64,000 nucleotides of DNA, from positions 964,526-1,028,525 of the forward strand of contig NC_025881.1 in assembly GCF_000755165.1 (NCBI RefSeq). Reading direction: 5' to 3'. Shown piece by piece: positions 31,183-42,535 of this stretch. Made by a program: the position numbers and the translations under genes. The notes beneath the pieces were generated by a model, which made no database searches, was not told the origin of the DNA, and worked only from the letters and a program-made list of their open reading frames with translations. Positions within the stretch are counted from its first letter, which is position 1, and each line of letters opens with the position of its first letter. Source of the DNA: Leishmania panamensis. Lineage: Eukaryota; Euglenozoa; Kinetoplastea; Trypanosomatida; Trypanosomatidae.

Positions 31183-32448
31183 TCAGTGTGACACCCCAGA
31201 AGGGGATGAGGAGTTGTCGTACTGCGCTTTGATCATTTTGGCAATCGTCTGCAGCTGAATGATGGAGGTGCCCTCGTAGATGGCACCGATCTTGGCGTCA
31301 CGGTAGAAGCGCTCCAGACCAAAGTCCTTCATGAAACCGATGCCGCCCGCCCATTCCACCGCGCGGCTGGCCGTCTTCTCCGCCACCACGGAGGCGAAGT
31401 ACTTAGCCATCGCCGCGTCCTGGATGAACGTTTCATTATTCTGCTTCTTGCGGCAAGCATTGTAGACCATGAGCCGAGCAGCGTGTAACTCCATTGCGCA
31501 CTCGGCGTACTGCATCTGCATGCCTTGAAAATCGCCGATGGCCTTCCCAAACTGCTTGCGCTGGAAGAGGTAAGGCATAACGATGTCCAGCGAACCTTGT
31601 GCAATCCCTAGCATCTGCGCGCCAATGCCGATACGTCCCTCATTGAGGATGTTGATAGCAATCTTGTAACCCTTACCGACTTCTCCAACGACATTCTCCT
31701 CGGGCACCTCGACGTTTTCAAATCGAAGCTCGGCTGTCGAGCTAGCACGAATACCTAGCTTGTCCTCCGTCCGCACCACCGAGACTCCTGGTGTTTCAGA
31801 CGAATCCACTACGAAGCACGTGATTCCCTTGTATCCCTTCGACGAGTCAACCGTTGCCATGACAAGGTAGATGCCTGCCCACCCGCCGTTCGTGATGAAC
31901 AGCTTCGAGCCGTTGATGATCCATTTTGAGCCCTTCTTCGTTGCCCTCGTTTTCAGTGCAAAGGCATCGCTGCCGCTGCTCGCCTCGGTGAGGCAGAAGC
32001 ACCCTACCGTCTCCGTGGCGAGCTTTGGCAGGTACTTCCTGCGCTGCGCATCGCTCGCGAAGTTGAAGAAGATGTTGTTCACCAGTGTGTTCTGCACGTC
32101 CACCGTGACCGACAGGGCAGGGTCGTGTCGCGCCAGCTCCTCGATGGCAAGAATGCTGCAGAAGAAGCTCATACCGCCACCGTCAAGGTCAGCGGGGGTC
32201 TCAATGCCCATGAGGCCAGCGGCAAAGGCCTCCTTAAGCACGGCAAGGTCCATCTGGCCCTCCTCATCCATCTTGCGAGACTTCGGGACCACGTGCGTCA
32301 GGCTAAAAGAACGTACCGTCTCCACGAGCATCTTCTCATCATCGGTGAGGTGGGTAACCGGGTTCGGCGGTGCAGCGCAGGCGGCAGTCGCGCTAGAGAG
32401 TGCTACGGCAGTGCGCCGCGCCAACGACTTGCACGCAAGGCGAAACAT
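31183..32448 (-). CDS. Mitochondrial acyl-CoA dehydrogenase, short/branched-chain type
   Basis: 421 residues from ATG at 32448, with a pyrimidine tract ending in CCACAG about 12 nt upstream. The N-terminus (MFRLACKSLARRTAVALSSA) is a basic amphipathic mitochondrial targeting peptide of about 25-30 residues. The enzyme oxidises acyl-CoA to trans-2-enoyl-CoA and passes electrons via FAD to ETF. Visible signatures: CLTEASSGSDAFAL (first family signature, contacts FAD and substrate), WIINGSKLFITNGG, QRKQFGKAIGDFQGMQ (second signature) and IYEGTSIIQ near the C-terminus, where the Glu is the catalytic base in short and short/branched-chain enzymes. Length and motif order are normal; overall pattern is closest to ACADSB/SCAD, pointing to branched amino acid or short fatty acid breakdown. 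Element A lies in the predicted 3' UTR. Confidence 0.94.
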   Translation of the reverse strand: MFRLACKSLARRTAVALSSATAACAAPPNPVTHLTDDEKMLVETVRSFSLTHVVPKSRKMDEEGQMDLAVLKEAFAAGLMGIETPADLDGGGMSFFCSILAIEELARHDPALSVTVDVQNTLVNNIFFNFASDAQRRKYLPKLATETVGCFCLTEASSGSDAFALKTRATKKGSKWIINGSKLFITNGGWAGIYLVMATVDSSKGYKGITCFVVDSSETPGVSVVRTEDKLGIRASSTAELRFENVEVPEENVVGEVGKGYKIAINILNEGRIGIGAQMLGIAQGSLDIVMPYLFQRKQFGKAIGDFQGMQMQYAECAMELHAARLMVYNACRKKQNNETFIQDAAMAKYFASVVAEKTASRAVEWAGGIGFMKDFGLERFYRDAKIGAIYEGTSIIQLQTIAKMIKAQYDNSSSPSGVSH

Positions 32449-33112
32449 TCGACGATTGACCTGTGGATGCGCGCGCGTGTGTGTAGGCGTACAGAGAGGA
32501 AGGTACGGACAAGGAGGGCAGGCAGGGATGCAGAGAGAGAAAAAAAAAATGATCGATGGCACGTACAATAACAACGTAAGCGCTTCACGCTTGACGGGGA
32601 TGAATGTAAGGGTTCGTTAACTGGTTGCCTTCACAACATGCCTCGGGCGATTGTTGTCCGTGTGTATGTGCGTCTGCAAAGAACAAAGAAGGAGAGGGGA
32701 CGATGCCCGACAACTGTCATGTAGGACGTGACGAGGAAAAGAGAAGGTGAGGGAATGGAGAGGCAACGCATGAAAAAAAAAGTTGAGCAGCAAGAGGAAA
32801 GGAAAATTCAGTTGAGGGTGCATTTTTTTTCTTCAGAGAATGTGGTAGCGATGTGTGAACCCAAATGATACACACACGCACACGCACACACACACATACG
32901 CAGGGTGTGTCATACAAGGACACTATAGGACGCAAAGCGCATCTTTTTTTCCCCTTTGACTTACACGCGCTCATTTCCCTCTTGTATATTTGCAGAGTTT
33001 CGTGTGTCACTGCCTCTTCGTGCTCTCGTCCATCATCGAGAACCACAATGATGGAGGTCGAGGGAAACACAAGTCGAATGTATGTAGTAGATCTACCTGG
33101 TTCCACGCGAAT

Positions 33113-33138
33113 GGGGTAGGGAGGGGGGGGGGTAGGGG
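33113..33138 (+). other. Potential G-quadruplex sequence
   Basis: Four G-runs separated by TA or A: GGGG, GGG, ten Gs, GGGG. On the plus strand, i.e. the strand opposite to the transcripts, so it would form in DNA rather than in the mRNA. Confidence 0.5.
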
Positions 33139-34000
33139 CTGAGAGAACAGAGGGGTCATCTTTATTTCACGGCACAGTTTTGCTTCGGTGCATGCAGGTG
33201 TTTACTTGTACCGCGAGTGCTTCTTGGTGCAGGGGGTGGGTGGGTCATCAACGCAGTGTCCACAGCGAGAGAGAGAGAGGCTGCTGCCACAGCAGAGGGT
33301 GCAGCAAGGGGGGAAAAGCAATAACGAAAGGAGACCAAGAGGGAACGGGATAGGAAAGGGGGGGTGGCAGGGGGACGGGGCGGACGCGAGCAAAAAAGTG
33401 TGCGCTAACACAAACATCAACAGCGTTGAGGAGTGGAACAACTCCGTTGGCGAGGCGCGGAGAAAAGCAGGGGAGGGAGGCAAGCATGAAGCCATACAAG
33501 AGAACGCAGAAGAGCAGCGGTTTTGGATGGAGGCAGCGCAGTGCCACATCACGGTTTGCGCGCTTCTCGCTGTACCGTTCTCGACACCCTCCTCCATCAC
33601 TCTCTTCCCCTCCTTTCACAGCCGTATGATGCGCACCACGCCCATCAGTGCAGAACTGCACTCGGCAAAGGCAACTGCTACGTAGGGAGCGACACGCAAC
33701 GCCAAACACGAACAACAACAAAATGCGGGCCCAAGCTTCTCCAGCCATTCCACTCCAACGTCTTGTCCCAGTAGAGAGGACGACGACGGAGTGCTCGGTT
33801 GTTGGCGAGTACTGAGGCGCAGTTCCTGTCGCAAACTGCTTCGCCTCTTCTGCTTCAGATGGCCCTTCGACTGCGACTAGAAGGTACGAGTAGTCTGTAG
33901 GCTTGTATCGATCAAGGACTGCGGTGCGTCTGTACAGCGCTTGCTTTCGGTCTTATATGGGTCAAGCTTCCTGCCGCAGCGCACGTCCGCGTGCAATGTA

Positions 34001-34255
34001 ATGGCTAGCTCGGCCGAGATCGTGGCGTCATTCGCCGTGAGTGGGATGCTGCTTCATGACAAGTACCCCGGGAAGGACCGCGTAGGCCAGGCGAGGAGGC
34101 TGCCGTACAGCACTGCGGTAATCATCTTAACAGCAGTGTTCGTGATAGTGCCTACGAGATTGAGCGCGCTGCCTGAGGTCCTCCTCATGGATGTAGGTGG
34201 GGGGAGGGGAGAGGCGGAGACGTGGGATATGTACACAGAGAGCATCAGAAGGTAG
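34001..34255 (+). other. Coding-like open frame on the plus strand, 84 residues
   Basis: ATG at 34001 opens a frame with balanced composition: MASSAEIVASFAVSGM, a charged segment with KYPGKDRVGQARR, a hydrophobic stretch (STAVIILTAVFVIVP), then an acidic tail. It contains one possible membrane segment. The opposite strand here also reads partly like protein (VGTITNTAVKMITAVLYG in the minus frame ending at 34054). Since all other genes are on the minus strand, this is either a small unrecognised gene, a decayed gene fragment on one of the strands, or chance. I cannot decide. Confidence 0.25.
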
Positions 34256-37200
34256 TCTTCAAGCACGAATCCTGTCACTTAGAAGTGTGATTCTTCGAAA
34301 CACAGTCAACACCAGGCCCCACACGTCGCCCCCCACTAAGCCTAACAATCAGCACATAATACATACATCGCCGACGCACTGGCATGAGTAGTAAAACACA
34401 CCTGACTCACAGACATCGCAAGGGGCGCGACCGTCAAGACCTAGCTGACGACGGAGACTTTGACGCTCGTGCAATAGGCGATAAAATGCAACAGCATGAG
34501 AAGGTCGTTGATGGTCAGCTAGAGCTCCGCAGAACACACGATGTATGTCCGCAGAAGAGAGCGCCCTGCGACCATACCACGGAGTCACAGGAAGAACATC
34601 TACTTGCTGGTCCTGTCCCTCCTCCCACGCAGTCGACTTTTCTCTGCACGCGCCTCCCGCGCCTCTAGGCCTGGACGCGACAGCGGCGAAAACAGCGCCA
34701 GAGGTAGTGTGACACCAGCGGCGGCGATGGCCAAGACGAGAGAGCAACATCGTAGGAAGGCCGGCCACGGCACCTTCCTCCTTAAATGCCCCAATGCGAG
34801 TCCCAGGTCACGCTGCTGCCACGGTGGGGCCCGTCTCTCCCGGCATCGTGCTAAAATCCCAGGAAAAGACGAACGAGTGAGGCCGCCCTCAGGGTGGGGG
34901 AGGTGTGAGTGAGAGAAGAACAGCAGAAAAGACTCCGTTAGCTAGCAGGGCAGTGTGATTATGCGCATGATGTTCTCTTTTCTAAGTAGGTTTCCCTTCG
35001 CCCCTTCCCCCCTCCCCAAAAAGGACGCTTGTCGGCAACCAACGGCTCGCCTGCGTGTATGGCTGTAAAAAGACGATATGCTTGTCAACCTCACTTGGTG
35101 ATCCGGAAACGAATTCAGATGGCTCTTTACTAGCACACAGTCCTTCCGTTAGACCTCAGCGAGATATAACAACAATGCACGCCAGCAGACATACACACAA
35201 AAAGAAAGTGATTCAATGAGGTTGGGACGAGAAAAGATGAATGCGGCAGTAAGACAAGTGGTTAATCTCAACAGTGGGTATAGGCGAGGCAAGTGGATCT
35301 CGCTACAGCAAAAATGCAAATGGTCTGTATTTTGTCGTTAGGTTCTGTGCGTGCGGCTGCATAAAGGTAAGAGAATTCATCAGGTTGCTTTAGGTGACCC
35401 GATGGGCAATGGCTGCAGACTGCTCTGATCGGCCGCCACTCATGCAAGAGCGAGCAAGGGAACCAAGGCCACCAATCACGAGCATGACAGCGGTGGCAGA
35501 AATGCAGTACTCAAGCAAATATAAAGTACGACGTGCGGGCTACGAGTGGTGAGAGGGACAGGGAGAGGAAAAAGAGTAACGAGACACATCTCCTTTGGAC
35601 TAGCAACCTCCCATAGGGATGTACTGGTCGCAGCCTTTCTTTAGTCACGCTGCTACTCGGGCGTTTCATGCCACATCACTGCCCGGGTCTACTGCGCGAA
35701 ACACAACGTACAGCAGCTTACCTAATGAAAAGCATCCTCCTTCCGGGGTACATCCTTGCATGATTTGGTTTCACCGCCAAGTCACTGTTTCCCATGTAAT
35801 AAAGAGTAACAATGACGAATGTATTCGGCACGAAGGGTGCACACACACATTCGAGCGAATTGCCACCATTTTACCCATCACAATACACACAATACGAGAT
35901 GCGTAACGCGCACGAGAAAACCTAATCAATCGAAAGAGAAAGCTGGAAGAATCCGCTACATCGAGACTGTTCAAGAGTTCCGCCATAACAGCTGCGTAAA
36001 GGACAAGTGGGGGCATAGCATGAGGCGCTGTGGCGGCGACAAGGAAAAGCAAAGAGAGCCATGAAAGAAGCAACATCTACGCAAGAAAAGAAAAGGAAAA
36101 TCGAAAAACGAGTTAAAGGGCTTTACAGTGGGATGGCGCGGGAGACGTCCGTCTCTCTTGACGGTACAGTCTCGGCAAAAGAATAAATATCGGGTGAGGA
36201 GTGAGGGACATGGAGGTCGGTGGTACGCACAGACAGCCCACCCAACGGTGCGGTAGACCACCACCACCAGAAAAAGAGAACATTTCGCGCAGATGTACAC
36301 GTGCCCACGCACTAACGACGCGCTTCTCTTCCCCACTGCTTGCCTTCACTTCAACCGAGTCACCCACTTTTTACCCAAGAGAAGTGCTTGGAAACAAGGC
36401 AGCGAGAGGGGGCGGGAAGCATCGCACACATCATCACCGGAAACTCTGTTGTCTGTCTTCTGAGACCGTTGTGTTTCGCTAAGAGGATCGGCAAGAACAG
36501 GAACGAGAACACGCAGGTCAGACATACCGGCACACAGAGGAAATGGTCAACTGGCGAGGGAGATGAGCAAGGGAATGCGGTTGAACATCAGAATAAGCGC
36601 AACAACAACAAAAAGAAACACACCGAAAATAATGAATCGTTTTTTTCTCTCCCCTTTTTCGTTTCTGACGGTTCTTCATCGGTACTTTTGGTTCAGAGCA
36701 TAAAAATGCGATGGATGCCTGGCGCGGCATCACGCACCCCACACAGCGCCGTCGTTGGGTTCAAGGAAGTGCGAGAGTAACAGATAACAGATCAAGTGGC
36801 TGCTGCACCGTAGCGAGGGACCACACTAGCCCGCACATACAAAGTGCTCCCTTAACTGCACCTGCCTTCACGCCTCGAAGCGGGGCGCGAAGCCCGAGGT
36901 CGCTACAACAGGTGTTTTGAAACCAGTAAGGCGATTGCCGTTGCCCGTTTTTCAGGGAGACGCAGTAAGAGTAATAACACTGCGTCAAGGCGACGAGGAG
37001 GGAGAGCAGGGCACTGGGCAAGAGCTAGCACGAGGGGGGACAAAGCACACACAAGGAAACAAGCGAAGAAACAAAGGAGCGTTTTTTTTTTCCTTTTCGC
37101 CTTTCAGGAATGAGAAAAAAGAAACAAAAGTGAAAAGGGCAAAACAGAGAAACACATTAGAACGCACGTGACAGAGCGCAAGCAGCGCACGTCGCTTCGG

Positions 37201-37476
37201 CATTTGCCTCGCTTCCCGCCAGACGCGTCGTGTGTATGCGGGCGCCTTCACCTTCGGTCACGCCTCTTGGATCGTTTTCACTGCAATCAGTGCTAGCGAT
37301 GTGCGAGCAGTCTGAACTAAAAAGAAAAAAAGAAAAAATGAAAGGAGTAGAAGATGACGATCATGGATCCCTTTGCTGCGGTGACCAATCATGCGCAGAT
37401 GCACAGACGGGCATCTCAGGAGCAAGAGGAGGGGGAGGGGAGAAGAGAGAGCTCACCACAATACGATAAGAGTGCT

Positions 37477-38907
37477 TCAGAGTTTGCTACCAGCGGCGTT
37501 CTGATTTTTTCCCTCTAGGGAAACGACGAAGCCGCCGCTGCCGGCGCGCTTCATCCTGTAGCAGGTGTTCTCGACATTGAAACGAGCCTTGAACTTTTCT
37601 CGAACGTGTGCCAAGACTCTGTCCTCAGTACCACTGCGGAGAAGCAGAATAATGCAGCCCCCAAAGCCACCACCCATCATACGACCACCCGCGACGTCCT
37701 TGTCCTCGTTGATGAGCTCCTGGAGGTAGTCAAGCTCGGGAGTGGTGACCTTCAGGAAGTCTCGCATCCCCGCGTGCCCGGCGTTCAAAATGGCGCCGGC
37801 TTTTTTGACGCGCTCCTCACGTGACAGCGGTAACGTTGCGTCATTCACCTTTCGAAACTCCAACGTGCGCAGCTGCTCCATGATTTGGTAAGTGCCGCGC
37901 TCGAACTCTCCGGGCGTCATGAGGGGCTTAAACTCCGACATGAACTTCTCGACGTCACCATCGAAGCCGTACTGATCGGGGTTGCGCACCATCATGGAGA
38001 AGGAGTACGGCTTGCCGCGGTAGCGGTGCTCGCCAATCTTCTTCTGCGAGTTCTCGAGATCGTTGCGGACTGCGTTGTACATCTGCGCGGTGCCACCGAG
38101 TAGGTCATGCTTGACCATCGAGTCAATCAGCATCCATGAGTACTCCCCGTCGCCCAGCAGAGGCGTCATGTCGATCGTCTCGAAGGTGAGGTCTTTGCAA
38201 TCCAGGAACATGAACTTGTCCACCTCGGCTAGGGCAGAAATAAACTGATCCATGATGCCGACGTTCACACCGCAGTATTCCGTCTCGATGAGGCGCGCCT
38301 CCTTGGCCAGCTCCACCAGCTCTTGCTTGGGCATGGTCGGCAAAATAGAATAGCGGCGGCCGTTCGAGGTGGGGCAGCCTTGGTAGTTCTTCGTGACGAC
38401 AGAGTTAATAGCGTGAATCAGTGCGACGCCGAAGGCAGCTGACGCACTCATGCCAGCTCCCATGGCAAGGGTACCGTGCACTACCATGCATACTCCGCTG
38501 AGGGACGGGTCATTGATGGCGACGCCGAGGCGGTTGAGGCGCAGCGTCACGGCGCCACGCACAAAAGTTGTCCACGCCTTGTTGTGCTTGCCTCCACCAA
38601 GGCGATCCATATTAAAGTGCTCCTTCGTGTACGTCGCGTAGAAGCGCAGCTTCGGCTTCGGGTGCTTCTCGAAGTGCTTCACGCGCCCGACAAGGATGTG
38701 CGTGCCTTCCAGGACCGCCGCCGGGCACGTCCATCCCTCCATGTAGTCGACATGCTCACCAATCAGGTTCACGCGGCCAGGGGAGAAGGTGAAGAGTAGC
38801 CACTCTACATCCGCGTCATTCTCAACCTTGAACTCCTCTCGGAAGATCGGTGCCAACGTTTGGAGAGTGCTGTCAAGACGCTCGTCCGAGTAACTCTCGG
38901 CAGGCAT
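37477..38907 (-). CDS. Galactokinase (EC 2.7.1.6) with a glycosomal targeting signal
   Basis: 476 residues from ATG at 38907; a T-rich tract ending in CCCTCTAG about 100 nt upstream is a good splice acceptor. The enzyme phosphorylates galactose with ATP to galactose-1-phosphate, first step of the salvage route towards UDP-galactose, which trypanosomatids use heavily for surface glycoconjugates. Signatures: GRVNLIGEHVDY at residues 44-55 (galactokinase signature), the GHMP ATP-binding loop as GAGMSASAAFG near 180-190, VGIMDQF with the catalytic Asp, and GGRMMGGGFGGC near 420-431 (GHMP C-terminal motif). The protein ends in Ser-Lys-Leu, a perfect PTS1, so import into glycosomes is expected. Length is typical of eukaryotic galactokinases or slightly below. 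All catalytic motifs are intact. Confidence 0.96.
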   Translation of the reverse strand: MPAESYSDERLDSTLQTLAPIFREEFKVENDADVEWLLFTFSPGRVNLIGEHVDYMEGWTCPAAVLEGTHILVGRVKHFEKHPKPKLRFYATYTKEHFNMDRLGGGKHNKAWTTFVRGAVTLRLNRLGVAINDPSLSGVCMVVHGTLAMGAGMSASAAFGVALIHAINSVVTKNYQGCPTSNGRRYSILPTMPKQELVELAKEARLIETEYCGVNVGIMDQFISALAEVDKFMFLDCKDLTFETIDMTPLLGDGEYSWMLIDSMVKHDLLGGTAQMYNAVRNDLENSQKKIGEHRYRGKPYSFSMMVRNPDQYGFDGDVEKFMSEFKPLMTPGEFERGTYQIMEQLRTLEFRKVNDATLPLSREERVKKAGAILNAGHAGMRDFLKVTTPELDYLQELINEDKDVAGGRMMGGGFGGCIILLLRSGTEDRVLAHVREKFKARFNVENTCYRMKRAGSGGFVVSLEGKNQNAAGSKL

Positions 38908-39975
38908 GGTCGCTTGACACCAGAAGGGAGCGTTAAGGTGTAATGGATCGGGTGCGTGGGCGCTAGTGGACCGCGGAGTACAGTAGTAATTGGGAGAAGG
39001 CGGAGCTAGAGGGGAAAAAAAAAACAAATGAAGCGAAAGCGAGACGAGCGTTTTGGGTGCTAAACACGAAAAAGAGGTGAAAGAGGAGGAGAAAGATGCG
39101 GATGGTCTTGCGAGAAAAACGATAACGAAGTAGCGTGTGTGTGTGGGTATGGGCGTGTGTGCGTGAGGAACTGATTGGGATGTGCTCTACAGCACACAGC
39201 AGGAGCAAAAAAAAAGACGACAGAACCGAAAAATAAAGGTGAGCGGGTAGAGAGCTGAAGCACCGTGAAGAGTGGGAGGATGTGCAATAACAACGTGGCT
39301 ACACGCGATGAAGCGAGAAGCACTCCTCTTCGCTCTTCATTCTATTTGGCAAAGTGCGTGTCTGGGAGTCTCTGCATGTCCTCATTTTCTTGTTGCTTCG
39401 CATCACTGTCAGCACTTCAGAAGAAGAGGCAATACACCAACTCATGGACACCACAGCTTTCACCCATATCGTGCTTCAGAGACTCAAAGGGATTTCAAAG
39501 CGGACCTAAACCTCCCCCAAGGGTCACCAGTCACAATACGTTGCACCACGCAACAGAAATCCCTTTAAGAAACACGCCCCTCCCCCCGCACGGATCAAAC
39601 ACGCGGCACTGCCAACACAGTACGCGAATAAGAAAAAAATGTTGTGAGCGCGCAGCAGCACCTGCATCTGATGTGTGCCTTGGTTTTAGCTTCAGCGGTG
39701 TGCTGTAGCCACGCATCAGCCTACGCTGTTCGTCATGGTAGGCCGAAAGAGATGTGACCTGCGCCGAAAAAGAAAAAAAACGATCGCCATGTAGTCGGCG
39801 AATCCTCAGCGGTCGCTGCCTTTCTCTGCGTGTTACGCACCATCTATGATGTGAGCTTCGGTTGAAGCGTAATATCCTTTCTTATGCAGATACGCGTCGA
39901 AACCTTCTCTGGATGAGCATCTATGCGACGCACGCCAAGCACAGGGAGAGCAGGCTATCCAGAGGTATGCGATAA
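38908..39975. other. Intergenic spacer
   Basis: About 1 kb with the galactokinase splice acceptor (AG at 39007-39006 after a run of Ts and Cs on the minus strand) and no gene. Contains GT-rich sequence near 39136-39145. Confidence 0.55.
39006..39025 (-). promoter_or_regulatory. Predicted trans-splice acceptor of galactokinase
   Basis: A run of Ts followed by CCCCTCTAG on the minus strand, about 100 nt before the ATG at 38907. Confidence 0.5.
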
Positions 39976-41742
39976 TCACTGGACCCTAGTGGCCGCAAAA
40001 CTAGCTGCGAAATCTACGCCAATGTCCATCTTGACTCGGCCGAGTCCCTCCTTCAAGGCATCTATCAGCTGAGCGGCTCGCATCAGCTCGTTTGACTTGA
40101 CTTGGTTCTCTTCCCTGCACTCCTGAAGCAGCTTCTGGGTATGATAGAGTTGCGTCACGAGCTGATTCGGCGGGGCACAAGGCAGGCCACCACACGTCAG
40201 GCACACTCCTGGCAGCTCTCTGACTGCATCTCCCGACGGGAACGCACAGCTTTTGGTGTCGCGCAGAGAGGCAGTCTCCATTACCTCGAGGCGCTGACGC
40301 AGTCGTCGCACCTCGTCGGTTGCCTCTGCTAGCTGCCGTTGCAAGGATAGGTTCCACTCCCGAAGATGCACCGCCTTGTCTTCGAGGTGCGCTGCGCGCT
40401 GGGCGTGAAGCTGCTCCTCGTCGCTTCGCGCCAAGGCCAGCTGGCGCGAGTCATGGGTGTGGCAAAGGATCTCTTGCGAGAGCTGGGCTATACGCACATC
40501 ACGCTCTTGCAGCGCTCGACTATAGACGGCGCGCACCTCTTCCTCGCGTTTGTGCAGCGCGTTCTCCATACGATTAACGGCATATTCGTTGTCTTTCAGA
40601 AACTGCTCAATGCGAGCACTCTGCTCTCGACGCAGCTGCTCCAGCTGCTTCTTGAGCTCCGCATTCTCTTCCAGAAGTTCCTCGCGCTGTTTCAAGTGCC
40701 TCACTTCCTCCTCGGAGAGGTTAACCTGTACTGCATTCAGCTGCGCCTGTGGCTCTGGCAGTGCGGGTTTCTGTGCACGAGTAGAGACAGCGGTGGCGGT
40801 GGTCTGCTTTTCTCCGTTGTTTGTGCCTGGTTCCTTGCCCAACACTCTTGAACGGAGATGACAGTGCTGCTCTGACTTCATGGGACGCTCGCGCCCCTCC
40901 TGCAGCTGGCGCTGAAGCTCGTGCGCTGCACGTCGAGCTTCCACTGCAGAGCAGGATTCACCCGGCCTCCAGCGAGAGGCCAAGTTGAGCAACGCGCTTG
41001 CTCTTTGTTGCGGTTGACGTGCACTGCCTTTGACAGCAGGGCCGGTGCACTCCTTGCCTTGGTGGGCACACTCGATGGCTGTGGTCTCTTCCATCATCAG
41101 CGGCTGCTGAGGCACCGAATGGTCATGGATTTCTTCACCCTTAAGGGATGCGCACAGTGCCTCTACAGGGGTGCAACAGCCGTGCTGCTGATGAGAACTG
41201 TGTGCCCCGCTCGCGTGCTCTGGGCAATCTGGCTGCTCCTTCCAGATGCCTGCCATCTTACACAGAGCACGCCGCGCTGTCGCTTCCTTTGAAAAGACTG
41301 CAACGGTGCTAGTGGGGCACATGGAGGTAGCAGAGGAACCTCGATTGCCGGGGTCAACGGTACAAGGTACCTGCAGCGGGTTTGTAGCGACAGCGTGACC
41401 ATTGCCATTGCTGCTGCAAACTCTATCGTGGGGAGCAAAGCTGTCCACGGACACCAGTGGACTGTTTCGCACTGCATCCACAAACTGCACATACGGTGTC
41501 GGGCCGAATATCTGCTCGTACAGAGAGTGCCACCGGTGAAGAAACGTGCGATTGTCTATGCTACACAGGGCACGGCAGAGCACGCCGTAGGCCTCTCGAT
41601 ATGATAAACTGGAAGAGTCCGCGGTGACCACGTAGTAGTGCTTGAGTTCATCGTGGTGCGGCTCATCGGGGTGCACGTCATCGATGATAAAGTAGTAGAT
41701 ACACCCACAAGACTCCGCGGTGACGAGTTTGCCCAGCTCCAT
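39976..41742 (-). CDS. Coiled-coil hypothetical protein, 588 residues
   Basis: Starts at ATG 41742 (the frame extends only to a GTG at 41778). The first 110 residues look folded (MELGKLVTAESCGCIYYFII, then HYYVVTADSSSLSYREAYGVL and RWHSLYEQIFG) but match no domain I know. Residues about 120-310 are low-complexity with many Cys, Ser and His. A strong coiled coil spans roughly 330-500, with long Glu/Leu/Gln/Arg heptads (for example REELLEENAELKKQLEQLRR). A CxxC-type motif (CLTCGG) follows near 515, and a short helical tail closes the protein. In trypanosomatids such proteins are often cytoskeletal, basal-body or flagellar components, but nothing here fixes the location. The downstream gene is galactokinase; no functional link is implied. 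Confidence 0.78.
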   Translation of the reverse strand: MELGKLVTAESCGCIYYFIIDDVHPDEPHHDELKHYYVVTADSSSLSYREAYGVLCRALCSIDNRTFLHRWHSLYEQIFGPTPYVQFVDAVRNSPLVSVDSFAPHDRVCSSNGNGHAVATNPLQVPCTVDPGNRGSSATSMCPTSTVAVFSKEATARRALCKMAGIWKEQPDCPEHASGAHSSHQQHGCCTPVEALCASLKGEEIHDHSVPQQPLMMEETTAIECAHQGKECTGPAVKGSARQPQQRASALLNLASRWRPGESCSAVEARRAAHELQRQLQEGRERPMKSEQHCHLRSRVLGKEPGTNNGEKQTTATAVSTRAQKPALPEPQAQLNAVQVNLSEEEVRHLKQREELLEENAELKKQLEQLRREQSARIEQFLKDNEYAVNRMENALHKREEEVRAVYSRALQERDVRIAQLSQEILCHTHDSRQLALARSDEEQLHAQRAAHLEDKAVHLREWNLSLQRQLAEATDEVRRLRQRLEVMETASLRDTKSCAFPSGDAVRELPGVCLTCGGLPCAPPNQLVTQLYHTQKLLQECREENQVKSNELMRAAQLIDALKEGLGRVKMDIGVDFAASFAATRVQ

Positions 41743-42535
41743 GGGATGCACTGCACCTGCACCAAGACACAGCGTCACACAACACAGAGGGCGGCGGAAA
41801 TTAGCTGTGAAAAAACGATGCAGTCTTTGAAATAGTGGTCACTGAAAGGCTTGACGACCCCCTCTGCCATACTACAGCGGCACTTTGCATGCATGTGAAG
41901 GCTGCGCAGTAGAACAGAACGAGAACATTCAGCAATGTGGCTGGGATACACACACACACACAGATAAATCTATGGAGTGCGGAAGGACAGCCACTTGATG
42001 TTGCTGGGGAAAAGATGAAGGGGAAGGGGTGAGTGCACTGGAGTTTTTCTTCTACAGTAGCAATACGTATGAACGGGCCGCACGTCGGATGCGCTAGCGT
42101 CACGTACCTCAGCCCTCGCAAGAAAAGGAGAGAGAAGAGGCGTCTGCGGCAGGCTCAACTACAAAGCAGCGCCGTAGGAGAGTACACAGACGGTAGCGCG
42201 GCTGGGTTTTGACGACGATGGCGAGCACGGCGGGATTAGTAGCACGACGGCGCTGTACCAGCGATTTCTTTTTTTTTTTGCATGAAAGAACTTAGTAGGG
42301 TTCCCTGTGATTGCGGAACAGCGTAAGTGAAGACCCCCAGCACCAACAAACAAGGAGGACATGGCACTGCATCAACCAGAGTGAACCCGCTCACCCCCTC
42401 GGCCCCTCCCCTCTTCCTTGCGTCATCGCACTCCCCTCAACCCGACACACAGCGACAGAAAAAAAGCGACAGAAAATCGGGAGAGGAAAGACACGGCGTA
42501 ACGGAAGGGCCCTTCCTCCAAACGGGAGAGTTATG
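41743..42535. other. Intergenic spacer
   Basis: No gene seen. A CA run lies near 41948-41961 and a T-rich run near 42267-42280. Confidence 0.5.

Larger units (their letters stand above)
32449..37476. other. 5-kb gene-poor gap between galactokinase and acyl-CoA dehydrogenase
   Basis: The longest gap in the window. It holds the acyl-CoA dehydrogenase splice region (AG at 32462-32461), an A/C-rich CA repeat near 32871-32895, a G-quadruplex-like run (33113-33138), a stretch around 33860-34880 with higher G+C and coding-like open frames on both strands (reported separately), and A-rich UTR-like sequence from about 35100 to 37450. No tRNA or other RNA gene was recognised. Confidence 0.5.

Noticed and set aside
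34349..34768. 139-codon minus frame as a stand-alone gene
   Set aside because: Opens at GTG, Arg/His-rich start, no domain; overlaps an equally plausible plus frame, so reported only as part of an unexplained island.
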